The position numbers were made by a program, and so were the translations under genes. The notes beneath the pieces were generated by a model, which was given only the letters and a program-made list of their open reading frames with translations, searched no databases and was not told the origin of the DNA. A stretch of 64,000 nt of DNA from Chryseolinea sp. H1M3-3 (GTDB taxonomy: Bacteria; Bacteroidota; Bacteroidia; Cytophagales; Cyclobacteriaceae): contig NZ_JARKMY010000010.1 of assembly GCF_029360725.1 (NCBI RefSeq), positions 824,431 to 888,430 of the forward strand, written 5' to 3'. Of the stretch, positions 18,264-26,231 are shown in pieces; within the stretch, counting starts at the first letter, position 1, and each line of letters begins with the position of its first letter.

Positions 18264-19226
18264 GTGATAAAAAAGCTGCTCCGAGACAATATCATTATAA
18301 ATCCGATTTTACGAATCGTGATAAAAACAATTCATTGTTCTCTTACACCTATAGAGAAACTAACATCATTATATCGCATTTACGGAGTCGTTACTATATG
18401 CATAGATAATATATCCTTTAAAATCTATTCAAAAGCTGATGATCATATCGCCAACGAGCTTTTCTATAACAATGGGTACGAAGCCCAGGAATTTCAGCTT
18501 ATAAAAGCCTTGACAAAAAAAAGCAGGTATTTTATTGATGTCGGTTCCAACACTGGTATCTTCTCGATTTATAGTGCCCTGACAAATAAGGATCTGAACG
18601 TCGTGAGCATCGAGCCACATCCGAGTAACTATAGAAGATTACTTCAAAATGTTGAAATCAACAAACTAACAAACATCAAAGCTTTTCCAAATGCAGCCGG
18701 GTCAACTGAAGGAACGGTAGAATTTACAATTCCGAAGGATCTAAGCATATCCACCACTGCATCTTCAAATGCAGCTTATACAAAGAACTTCCATAACATT
18801 GAATACACAACAATTGCCGTCCGGCAGAAAAAAGTGGACGACCTTCTCGCTGAGTTACCAATCACCCAACGGGATGTTATTAAGATTGATGTGGAGTACT
18901 ATGAATTGGAAGTTTTAAAAGGCGCTGAATCCATTTTAAAATATAAACGACCGCTGGTAGTAATTGAAATCCTGGAATACGAAATTCTAATCAGTCAATT
19001 TCCCGCCATGAAAGGGAAAATCGATGCTACGCACGCTGACAAGATTTTTAATTTCCTTATGCATCTCGGATACTACTGTTATTCCATTGATCAGAATGGC
19101 CTAACTTTCCTGCATTCGCCCGAGCGGCAACAGAACAGGAATTTTCTATTTACACCAATCAGACTTTTACAACATACCTATGCGCATAGTGAAATCGATA
19201 AGGTATTGCAGGAAATTTCAGAATAA
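18264..19226 (+). CDS. FkbM-family methyltransferase (second copy in the locus)
   Basis: A 320-residue SAM-dependent methyltransferase with motif I IDVGSNTG (91-98), an acidic loop VVSIEPHPSNYRRL that binds the SAM ribose, and the FkbM block VIKIDVEYYELEVLKGAE near residue 210. In that block the usual DxEGxE is DVEYYE. It is only distantly similar to the other FkbM protein of the locus and lacks the 120-residue N-terminal extension, so the two probably methylate different positions or sugars. The start is a GTG at 18264. The 65 bp leader carries no clear promoter. Confidence 0.87.
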   Translation: MIKKLLRDNIIINPILRIVIKTIHCSLTPIEKLTSLYRIYGVVTICIDNISFKIYSKADDHIANELFYNNGYEAQEFQLIKALTKKSRYFIDVGSNTGIFSIYSALTNKDLNVVSIEPHPSNYRRLLQNVEINKLTNIKAFPNAAGSTEGTVEFTIPKDLSISTTASSNAAYTKNFHNIEYTTIAVRQKKVDDLLAELPITQRDVIKIDVEYYELEVLKGAESILKYKRPLVVIEILEYEILISQFPAMKGKIDATHADKIFNFLMHLGYYCYSIDQNGLTFLHSPERQQNRNFLFTPIRLLQHTYAHSEIDKVLQEISE

Positions 19227-19280
19227 CAACTTTGTGAATGATGCAGCAGGTATATTAGTGACTCAGTTGAACAAACCTAA

Positions 19281-20507
19281 ATGAAGAAAAAATCAATTTT
19301 ATTAGTTATACCGAATTTAGGCAAAGGTGGCGCACAACAGGTTTTTCGTGATCAACTTGAATTTTACTCGAAGCATTTCAATACCATAGGCTGTGTTTTT
19401 AATTGGGATGACACCTTTGAAGATGACAGGCAATCGAACATTATCTCTCTCGATGTACCGGCAGGAAAAAGTGGGTTTGATAAAATTGTTTCCTTTTGGA
19501 AAAGAGTTGCCGCGTTAAAAAAAATTAAACAGGAACACAACATCGATTTTTCCATCAGCCATTTAGAGGGTGCGGATTATGTGAATGTACTCTCGAGGCT
19601 TAATGACAAAATAATTTGCTGGATCCACGGCACCAAAGCTTACGACGAAAATATCCAAGGCATTTTGGGCACGCTTCGAAAGAAGGTTTTAATCCCCGCC
19701 GCGTATAGACGGGCTGATAAAGTTATTGCCGTGAGCGAAGGCATCGGCGCCGAACTCAACGAAGTTTTTAATATTCCTAGTTCAAAAATCAAAACGATTT
19801 ATAACAGCTTTGTGTTGGATGATATTTTTACCAAGGCGACACAATCGGTATCCCGGGATATCCAAGAATTATTTTCAACCCGTTCGGTATTGATAACTCA
19901 TTGCCGGCTATCGCGTCAAAAGAACTTATTTGCGTTGGTCGATATTTATATAACGCTTAAAAAAGAGTCGAATTCAAGATTGATGATATTAGGTGATGGT
20001 GAGCTGAGGGATGCATTGTTGAATTACTGCAAGGCAAATAATCTCACAGTTTATTCGGTGTGGGACGCAACCCAGTCATTTAACCTGAATTACGATGTAT
20101 ACTTTCTTGGTTATGAACGAAATCCATATCCCTATTTGCATCGAGCGTCATTATATCTGATGACCTCTTCCTGGGAAGGATTTCCATTAGCGCTATGTGA
20201 AGCGATGGCGTGTGAGGTCCCCGTTGTCGCTGCCGACTGTTACACCGGACCAAGAGAAATTATTTCACCCGGATTGGCATCCAATCAACCCATCACGTCA
20301 CCTGTTTTTTCTCCGTGTGGCATTCTAATGCCGTTGGCCGAAAAAGAAAATTTAAGCCAGTGGACTTCTACGATTATTGCTGTCATGAATAACGCCGAGC
20401 AGCGCAGACAGCTGACTTCAAAAGGTAAAGAAAGGGTCTTGGCATTTGACCGTAAAAACATCCAACTGAAATGGTTAAATCTTATTAATCAATATCACGA
20501 GCATTGA
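19281..20507 (+). CDS. Family 4 glycosyltransferase
   Basis: A 408-residue GT-B enzyme. The N-terminal acceptor domain begins with ILLVIPNLGKGGAQQVFRD, the classic glycine-rich GT4 start. The donor domain includes HCRLSRQKNLFALVDIY (near residue 212) and the EX7E motif in SWEGFPLALCEAMACEVPVV (near residues 297-316). A 25-residue insertion around GILMPLAEKENLSQW is common in Bacteroidota homologues. It is cytoplasmic and would add one sugar to the growing repeat unit; donor unknown. It lies 54 bp after the second FkbM gene. Confidence 0.92.
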   Translation: MKKKSILLVIPNLGKGGAQQVFRDQLEFYSKHFNTIGCVFNWDDTFEDDRQSNIISLDVPAGKSGFDKIVSFWKRVAALKKIKQEHNIDFSISHLEGADYVNVLSRLNDKIICWIHGTKAYDENIQGILGTLRKKVLIPAAYRRADKVIAVSEGIGAELNEVFNIPSSKIKTIYNSFVLDDIFTKATQSVSRDIQELFSTRSVLITHCRLSRQKNLFALVDIYITLKKESNSRLMILGDGELRDALLNYCKANNLTVYSVWDATQSFNLNYDVYFLGYERNPYPYLHRASLYLMTSSWEGFPLALCEAMACEVPVVAADCYTGPREIISPGLASNQPITSPVFSPCGILMPLAEKENLSQWTSTIIAVMNNAEQRRQLTSKGKERVLAFDRKNIQLKWLNLINQYHEH

Positions 20508-20562
20508 AATTATTCATGAGAACCAATGTTTATATTTTCGGAAAAGAACGGTGGCGTCGGTA

Positions 20563-20570
20563 TAACTTTG
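20563..20570 (+). promoter_or_regulatory. Bacteroidota-type -7 element before the last glycosyltransferase gene
   Basis: TAACTTTG matches the TAnnTTTG -7 consensus exactly and lies 13 bases before the ATG at 20584. The -33 region is weak (TTTTC near 20535). It suggests that the last glycosyltransferase gene can be transcribed separately from the rest of the locus, with a very short leader. Confidence 0.5.
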
Positions 20571-20583
20571 CAACGATGGCACT

Positions 20584-21741
20584 ATGTCATTGCTTAAAAA
20601 AATGAACTCCGCAGACAAACGCATGAGCAAGCCCAGTATATTAATCATTGAGAATTCAATAGCGATTACCGGTGCGCTTAAATCCATCATTCGCAGTTCG
20701 CAAGGTCTGGCAGATAATTTTAATTTCATTTTTATTTTACCTAAGCAAAGCAGGGCCCTATCGTTTGTTCGTGAACAAGGTTTTGACGCATATGAATTAC
20801 CGATGAAGGAATTAAGAAAAAACTTTGTTTCATTAATTGGTTACGGCCCTTCACTTTTTTATAACTCGTTCGCGCTGTATCAGATCACCAAGCGCCTTAA
20901 GGTTGACTTACTGGTTGTCAACGATTTTTATAATTTAATTGCCACAGGATATAAGATCCTCGGTGGAAGAGCTCCTTACATTTGCTATGTCCGTTTCCTT
21001 CCTTCAAAATTTCCGAAACAGCTGGTTAAATTCTGGTGCGCTTTGCATCACCGTTATGCGATGGCGACTGTTGCCGTATCTGAAGCTGTAAGAAAGGAAT
21101 TGCCTTACCAGGAAAAGGTTGTAGTTATTGGCAATGAGCTACCAGCCGAAGAGGTTGCATTGTCTTCAACGCTCAACTGTAACACTATACTCTACCCTGC
21201 AAATTATATTCAAGGCAAGGGTCACGAATTTGCCCTTGAGAGTTTCGCGCGAGTGTCTCGAAGCCATTCGCAGTGGAACCTTCGGTTCGTCGGCGGTGAT
21301 ATGGGATTGCAGAAAAATAAAGATTTCAAAAAATATTTGATGGCATTGGCAAACCGCCTTAACCTAGAGGACCAGGTTTCGTTCCATGATTTTTCCAATA
21401 ATATCTCCAATGAATATCTTCATGCTGGCATTGTTCTCAATTTTTCTGAGTCAGAATCATTTTCCATGACGTGTCTGGAAGCTATGTATTATGGCCGGCC
21501 CGTAGTCGCCACCCGAAGCGGCGGACCCTCGGAAATTATTGATCAAAACGAAACCGGCATCCTGGTGAACCTTAAGGATATTGATGCAATGGCCAATGCT
21601 ATCGATTATCTGATCAAAAATCCTGAGCGACGTCAATTGATGGCATCTAAGGCTTATGAAAGCGTGAGGCAAAAATTTTCATTCTCCAATACGATTGGGA
21701 AACTCGAAAAGCTTTATCAAACTGCTGTAAAAGATTATTAG
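20584..21741 (+). CDS. Family 4 glycosyltransferase (last gene of the polysaccharide locus)
   Basis: A 385-residue GT-B enzyme. The sequence SKPSILIIENSIAITGALK opens the first Rossmann domain; an internal ATG at 20623 directly before it is an alternative start giving 372 residues. ILYPANYIQGKGHEFALESF opens the donor domain, and EX7E is within SESFSMTCLEAMYYGRPVVA (near residue 295). A following SGGPSEIIDQNETGILV block is typical of GT4. It may have its own promoter at 20563. It closes the locus; an Lrp/AsnC regulator follows in the same direction after 86 bp. Confidence 0.92.
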   Translation: MSLLKKMNSADKRMSKPSILIIENSIAITGALKSIIRSSQGLADNFNFIFILPKQSRALSFVREQGFDAYELPMKELRKNFVSLIGYGPSLFYNSFALYQITKRLKVDLLVVNDFYNLIATGYKILGGRAPYICYVRFLPSKFPKQLVKFWCALHHRYAMATVAVSEAVRKELPYQEKVVVIGNELPAEEVALSSTLNCNTILYPANYIQGKGHEFALESFARVSRSHSQWNLRFVGGDMGLQKNKDFKKYLMALANRLNLEDQVSFHDFSNNISNEYLHAGIVLNFSESESFSMTCLEAMYYGRPVVATRSGGPSEIIDQNETGILVNLKDIDAMANAIDYLIKNPERRQLMASKAYESVRQKFSFSNTIGKLEKLYQTAVKDY

Positions 21742-21790
21742 CCTAAAATTCTTTAAGGGCCGTTTTTTCAAAACAATTATAATTTTATCT

Positions 21791-21798
21791 TATTTTTG
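21791..21798 (+). promoter_or_regulatory. Candidate -7 element of the Lrp/AsnC gene
   Basis: TATTTTTG fits TAnnTTTG and lies 29 bases before the start codon, with T-rich sequence at the expected -33 position. It is in an AT-rich stretch, so chance occurrence is possible. Confidence 0.4.
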
Positions 21799-21827
21799 AC
21801 CGAATTTTATTTGGACCTTCCTTTTTT

Positions 21828-22301
21828 ATGAAAACACTTAAGCTGGACAACACAGATCGAAAAATTCTGGAAATTCTTCAGGCGAACTCTAATATCACGA
21901 ATGCGCAACTGGCGAAGGAAATCGGATTGTCGCCGGCTCCCACACTGGAACGCGTCAACAAACTGGAATCATCCGGTGTGATAAAAAGTTATCACGCGGT
22001 TGTTGATACACGGAGCATTGGACTTGGAGTGAGTACTTTTGTCATGGTTACGTTAAAAGGCCACAACAAAGAAAACATCGAAAAATTTATTAAAGCCATC
22101 CAGATAATTGATGAAGTCATTGAATGTCATCATATCACAGGAGCCGGTGATTTTATTCTCAAAATAGTTGCTGCTGATATTGCAGCATATCAGCAATTGA
22201 TGCTGGAGCAAGTATCAAACATTGAAGTCGTCGATAGTCTTCAATCCTTGGTAATTCTTTCTACCTTTAAAGACAGTAAGTCGATGCCAATACCGAACTA
22301 A
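21828..22301 (+). CDS. Lrp/AsnC-family transcriptional regulator
   Basis: A 157-residue regulator of normal length. Residues 5-65 form the AsnC-type winged helix-turn-helix (DNTDRKILEILQANSNITNA, then GLSPAPTLERVNKLESSGVI). The C-terminal part is the RAM effector-binding domain, with the conserved GAGDFILKIVAADIAAYQQL stretch near residue 105. These proteins form octamers and respond to amino acids. No regulatory target can be assigned: neighbours are glycan genes on one side and nucleotide/pantothenate genes on the other. A -7-like box sits at 21791. Confidence 0.95.
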   Translation: MKTLKLDNTDRKILEILQANSNITNAQLAKEIGLSPAPTLERVNKLESSGVIKSYHAVVDTRSIGLGVSTFVMVTLKGHNKENIEKFIKAIQIIDEVIECHHITGAGDFILKIVAADIAAYQQLMLEQVSNIEVVDSLQSLVILSTFKDSKSMPIPN

Positions 22302-22381
22302 TTCGGATTTATATTTAACGTTCCCCATCGCCAGACGGTTTGACTATCGATAACTAACAGATAAGATTAGCAATATTTTTT

Positions 22382-22882
22382 ATGGTAGCTGACAAGACAT
22401 TGATATTGGACACCCGTAAGGTGAAGCAGAAAATAAAACGCATGGCGTATGAAATTTTTGAACACAACTTCAAAGAAAAAGGTGTTGTAATCGCTGGCAT
22501 TGAGGGCCAAGGCTATGTTCTCGCTGAACTTCTTGCGAAGGAAGTGCAACATATTTCTCCATTAGAAATTAAACTCGTTAAAGTAAGTCTTGATAAACTT
22601 GCACCTCAGCAAAGTGAAATAAAAGTAGATTGTGATTTAAAGGAGCTGAAGAAAAAATGTATTATACTGGTCGACGATGTGCTAAACACAGGCCGCACAT
22701 TTGCCTATGGAATGAAACCATTCCTTGCTGTCGAAGTAAAAAAAATTGAAACAGCTGTACTCGTAAACCGTAGTCATACGCTGTTTCCAATTTATCCGCA
22801 GTACACTGGTTACGAGTTAGCCACGACTATCAAAGACCACGTGGAAGTCAACCTCAGTGAGGGAACCGTATATTTAGTCTGA
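22382..22882 (+). CDS. Phosphoribosyltransferase-fold protein (PyrR-like)
   Basis: A 166-residue type I phosphoribosyltransferase. The PRPP-binding loop is VDDVLNTGRT (residues 97-106), preceded by a beta strand and followed by a flexible region. The N-terminus VIAGIEGQGYVLAELLAKE corresponds to the first substrate loop. Length and layout resemble PyrR (uracil phosphoribosyltransferase and pyrimidine attenuator), but no pyr operon or attenuator structure is visible, so a regulatory role is not supported. Alternatives are a general purine or pyrimidine salvage enzyme. panB follows in the same direction but has its own promoter. Confidence 0.8.
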   Translation: MVADKTLILDTRKVKQKIKRMAYEIFEHNFKEKGVVIAGIEGQGYVLAELLAKEVQHISPLEIKLVKVSLDKLAPQQSEIKVDCDLKELKKKCIILVDDVLNTGRTFAYGMKPFLAVEVKKIETAVLVNRSHTLFPIYPQYTGYELATTIKDHVEVNLSEGTVYLV

Positions 22883-22933
22883 CGTTTTAAAACGGAAGTC
22901 GAAATGCAGGCAACACTTATAAAAACAATTGAC

Positions 22934-22968
22934 TTTGAATTTGCCCGCATTTGGCAGACGTAACTTTG
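22934..22968 (+). promoter_or_regulatory. panB promoter, Bacteroidota sigma-ABfr type
   Basis: An exact -7 box TAACTTTG at 22961-22968 is preceded by TTTG at 22940-22943 (17 bases apart) and also at 22934-22937 (23 bases apart), either of which could act as -33. The downstream ATG at 22987 is 18 bases after the -7 box. This supports the internal start of panB: the longer frame beginning at 22951 would start upstream of the -7 box itself. Confidence 0.7.
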
Positions 22969-22986
22969 AACTTTAACCTCAATCGA

Positions 22987-23805
22987 ATGTCCTCACATAA
23001 GGCAGAAATCAAACGAATCACCACGCATCAACTTCGCGAAATGAAAAATCGCGGTGAAAAAATTGCTATGCTAACCGCCTACGACTTTAGTATGGCAAAG
23101 ATCATAGATGGTGCAGGAATTGATATTATCTTAGTCGGTGACTCGGCATCCAACGTTATGGCTGGTCACGAAACGACCTTACCTATCACGTTGGATCAAA
23201 TGATTTATCACGCTGCATCCGTCGTGCGTGCGGCTAAACGCTGCCTCGTAGTTGTTGACTTACCGTTTGGAACTTACCAGGGAAGTTCAAGTGAGGCATT
23301 GCGTTCGTCTATTAGAATAATGAAAGAATCGGGTGCTCATGCCGTTAAGTTAGAAGGAGGAAAAGAAGTGAAGGAATCGGTGGATAGAATTTTAAGCGCA
23401 GGCATTCCGGTAATGGGGCACTTGGGTTTAACGCCGCAATCTATATATAAATTCGGCACATATACTGTCAGGGCAAAAGATGACGCAGAAGCCAGCAAAC
23501 TAATGGAAGATGCCAAGATGCTTGAGCAATGCGGCTGTTTTGGAATCGTCCTTGAAAAAATTCCGGCCGATCTTGCCAAGAATGTTTCTTCCTCCATTTC
23601 AATACCGACCATTGGTATTGGTGCCGGTCCGGATTGTGATGGGCAGGTTCTTGTTATGCAGGATATGTTTGGGATTACAAAAGAATTCAAGCCACGTTTT
23701 CTAAGAAGATATGCCGACTTGCATAAGATCATGACAGATGCAGTTACCCGTTACATTGGAGATGTTAAGTCTAAGGATTTTCCGAACGAGAACGAAAAAT
23801 ATTAA
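22987..23805 (+). CDS. panB: 3-methyl-2-oxobutanoate hydroxymethyltransferase
   Basis: PanB adds a hydroxymethyl group from methylene-tetrahydrofolate to alpha-ketoisovalerate, giving ketopantoate, the first committed step of pantothenate and CoA synthesis. Diagnostic blocks are [38 protein letters not shown], the VKLEGG motif and GHLGLTPQS, and near the C-terminus [18 protein letters not shown]. It has 272 residues, the normal length. The ATG at 22987 is chosen because the frame upstream to 22951 overlaps a strong promoter and homologues begin near [12 protein letters not shown]. It is cytoplasmic, probably transcribed alone, and other pan genes are not in the window. Confidence 0.97.
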   Translation: MSSHKAEIKRITTHQLREMKNRGEKIAMLTAYDFSMAKIIDGAGIDIILVGDSASNVMAGHETTLPITLDQMIYHAASVVRAAKRCLVVVDLPFGTYQGSSSEALRSSIRIMKESGAHAVKLEGGKEVKESVDRILSAGIPVMGHLGLTPQSIYKFGTYTVRAKDDAEASKLMEDAKMLEQCGCFGIVLEKIPADLAKNVSSSISIPTIGIGAGPDCDGQVLVMQDMFGITKEFKPRFLRRYADLHKIMTDAVTRYIGDVKSKDFPNENEKY

Positions 23806-23944
23806 GACTTAAGATAGCTCTTTGGACGAGGTTACCTAGTGCACCAGAACAACTATGGTCTTCGAATTGTCCGCGTTGTAGAAACCCTTAATTGTGTTAT
23901 ATGAAATTTCGGGGATTGGAATTTAACATTAACTGCCAGGAAAC

Positions 23945-25282
23945 CTACATAAGTTCATTTGCCAGGTTTGCCAATTCGGACCGTTCGCCTTTCTCTAACG
24001 TGATGTGGGCGTATAACTCATGATTCTGCAATCGGTCAATGAGTGTAGACAGTCCGTTACTTTGTGAGTCCAGATAAGGTGTATCGATCTGATAAATATC
24101 GCCCGTAAAAATAATTTTTGTGTTTTCTCCAGCGCGAGTGATAATCGTTTTAACCTCGTGAGGTGTTAAGTTCTGGGCTTCGTCAACGATAAAACAAATA
24201 TTGGATAGACTGCGCCCACGGATGTAGGCAAGCGGCGTAATCATCAATTTTTCCTGATTCACCATTTCAGTGATGCGGGAAAATTCTTTGTCTGTTTCGT
24301 TATACTGATTTTGAATGAATTTCAGATTGTCCCACAAGGGTTCCATGTATGGATTTACCTTCGACTTTATATCACCAGGGAGATATCCAATGTCTTTATT
24401 GCTCAAGGGAACAATAGGCCGAGCAAGGTATATCTGTTTATATTCCTTTTTTTGTTCCAGTGCTGCAGCCAATGCAAGCAAGGTCTTTCCTGTGCCCGCA
24501 ACGCCTTGAATTGAAACTAATTTAATCTCTGGTTTAAGAGCGGCATGAATCGCAAATGTCTGCTCTGCATTTCTTGGTTTTATACCATAGACAGCACGTT
24601 TCTCGACATGCTCTAACATTTCGTTAAATGGATTGTAATAGGCTAAAGCCGATTTCTTTCCGCTTTTTAAAATGTAATAATGATTTTTGACCGGCGTCAT
24701 TTTATCCAACATTTCACCCGGCGGGCAATACCCTTTTTCATAAAGCAGGTTAATCATGTTGGCGTCGACTTCTTCAACGATCGTCTTTCCGGTATATAAC
24801 GAAGAAATGTTTTGTACTTTTCCGGTAGTGTAATCTTCAGACTGTAAACCAAGTGCCTTTGCTTTAAGCCTTAGATTCACATCTTTAGAAACCAATATTA
24901 TTTTTTTGTCTTTGGCTTCTTTTTGCAACTGGAGGGCTGAATTCAAAATCCGGTGATCGGGTTTCTCTTCATTAAAAATCTTGTTAGCGTCAATCGCGCT
25001 CTTAGTGTCCATCAGCACTTTAAAGTGACCCTTGCCTTTCCCATTGATGGGATTCCAATTATGAAGCATTTGCCCTTTCGCCAACTTGTCGATCAGACGA
25101 ATAAATTCGCGGGCCTCAAAATTTTTGGTGTCGTTGCCTTTTTTAAAATTATCTAATTCCTCCAGCACCGTGATCGGAATGCCTACGTCATGTTCATCGA
25201 AGTTTAGAATGGAGTTGTGTTCATAAATAATAACTGACGTATCGAGGACGAATACCTTCTTTTCCTTTTTGGTTTTTGCCAT
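23945..25282 (-). CDS. PhoH-family ATPase with N-terminal PIN domain
   Basis: A 445-residue two-domain protein. Residues 9-145 form a PIN-type nuclease domain (VFVLDTSVIIYEHN with the first metal aspartate, EELDNF, and VSKDVNLRLKAKALG). The rest is a PhoH ATPase with Walker A GVAGTGKT (260-267) and Walker B CFIVDEAQN (363-371). PIN-PhoH proteins are thought to be RNA helicase-nucleases; mycobacterial homologues unwind and cut RNA in vitro. Homologues in most Bacteroidota have this fused layout and no adjacent antitoxin gene, and none is seen here. It converges with panB, and its upstream region of about 200 bp shows no clear promoter or small gene. Confidence 0.93.
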   Translation of the reverse strand: MAKTKKEKKVFVLDTSVIIYEHNSILNFDEHDVGIPITVLEELDNFKKGNDTKNFEAREFIRLIDKLAKGQMLHNWNPINGKGKGHFKVLMDTKSAIDANKIFNEEKPDHRILNSALQLQKEAKDKKIILVSKDVNLRLKAKALGLQSEDYTTGKVQNISSLYTGKTIVEEVDANMINLLYEKGYCPPGEMLDKMTPVKNHYYILKSGKKSALAYYNPFNEMLEHVEKRAVYGIKPRNAEQTFAIHAALKPEIKLVSIQGVAGTGKTLLALAAALEQKKEYKQIYLARPIVPLSNKDIGYLPGDIKSKVNPYMEPLWDNLKFIQNQYNETDKEFSRITEMVNQEKLMITPLAYIRGRSLSNICFIVDEAQNLTPHEVKTIITRAGENTKIIFTGDIYQIDTPYLDSQSNGLSTLIDRLQNHELYAHITLEKGERSELANLANELM

Positions 25283-25489
25283 GCTTCACAAAGAACTTGT
25301 TTACGAAATGTAATGAATGGAAATGAAAACCTGTACTAATTTTAAGTTTTTTTGGCCTCGATAGGACTTATCGTTTATTCGATAGCGCCTTCCATAAATG
25401 GTTTACTTGTCGGTCGTGAAGGTTATCGTTCGCCGATAAAGAATAGGCTTCAACCAATTAGGAAATTTTTCAGCTGCTTGGTTATTAAG

Positions 25490-26158
25490 TTAACCTTTCA
25501 CCGCATACAAATCACCCTTTTCACTTGGAATGATTTTCAATACATTGGCAAGTACAAGCAGAATTAATTTTCGCGAAGCATACAAGCGATTCAATCCACT
25601 AAGGTTAACAAACTCTTTCAGCGTGATCACCTTTTTCTGATCCAAATATTGCATTAAAATTTTTTCATGTTCGCCATAGTGAAAACGGACATCTTTCATG
25701 CGCTGTTTCCGCTTCACAATCTCCCTTAACTCCCGGCTTGCTTTTATACTTTTGTCGTCAACCCGAACAAATGACTCTTTGCTTTTATTTTCCCCAAGAA
25801 TGTAATGAGGTTTGCGTTTGCTTTCGGGTACCTCATATTGAATAACTGTTCTGGCATTCCCAATTGGAATAATGGTTATCGCGTATTGTAAGGCAGGCCG
25901 CACCTTTTTCAAAGCTTCATTCATGACATGCAGCTCATCTTCAGGATATTTTAATCCTGCGAGGGTTCCATCATCACCAATTCCTATTAACAGAATGCCG
26001 CCATGAGTATTAGCGAATGCAATCATTTCACGCGCAATTTTTTCCGGATAGGTTGCCTTGCGTTTAAATTCTAATGTAGCGCCTTCACCATGAGAGACCA
26101 ATCGCTTAAGCTGCTGTACCTGCGTCGGATTTAGCGGAAAAGATTCATGTGATTTCAT
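25490..26158 (-). CDS. AlbA_2/Schlafen-type putative ATP-binding (DNA-binding) protein
   Basis: A protein of about 222 residues. The AlbA_2 domain (residues 12-130) shows the hallmark sequence GEGATLEFKRKATYPEKIAR, then MIAFANTHGGILLIGIGDDG and a PHYILGENKSKESFVRVDD strand. This domain is found in divergent transcription regulators and Schlafen-like proteins. The C-terminal part (about 150-222) looks like a small winged helix. The frame is open to 26275 and would overlap the upstream gene, but an ATG at 26158 sits right behind a good promoter (26168-26200), which decides the start. A regulatory or nucleic-acid role is likely; target unknown. Confidence 0.83.
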   Translation of the reverse strand: MKSHESFPLNPTQVQQLKRLVSHGEGATLEFKRKATYPEKIAREMIAFANTHGGILLIGIGDDGTLAGLKYPEDELHVMNEALKKVRPALQYAITIIPIGNARTVIQYEVPESKRKPHYILGENKSKESFVRVDDKSIKASRELREIVKRKQRMKDVRFHYGEHEKILMQYLDQKKVITLKEFVNLSGLNRLYASRKLILLVLANVLKIIPSEKGDLYAVKG

Positions 26159-26167
26159 CGTGGCCTT

Positions 26168-26200
26168 AAAAGATAAGCGCTCTAAATAAAAATTCCCAAA
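26168..26200 (-). promoter_or_regulatory. Promoter of the AlbA_2 gene, with very short leader
   Basis: On the minus strand TTTG (26200-26197) is followed after 21 bases by TATCTTTT (26175-26168), close to the Bacteroidota -33/-7 pattern. Only 9 bases separate the -7 box from the ATG at 26158, so the transcript would be nearly leaderless. It sits in the 73 bp gap behind the AAA+ gene, so the AlbA_2 gene can be expressed independently of it. Confidence 0.6.
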
Positions 26201-26231
26201 CATCAAACTTTCGCGAAGTTGAAAAAAATAG

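Noticed and set aside
22883-22894. Perfect 12-base palindrome CGTTTTAAAACG just after the phosphoribosyltransferase gene
   Set aside because: Short and AT-rich with no loop to form a terminator; no second copy seen that would suggest an operator.
25283-25489. Possible small gene or antitoxin between phoH and the AlbA_2 gene
   Set aside because: The 207 bases hold only a short non-family frame (25352-25567) running into the neighbouring CDS; no promoter or domain seen.
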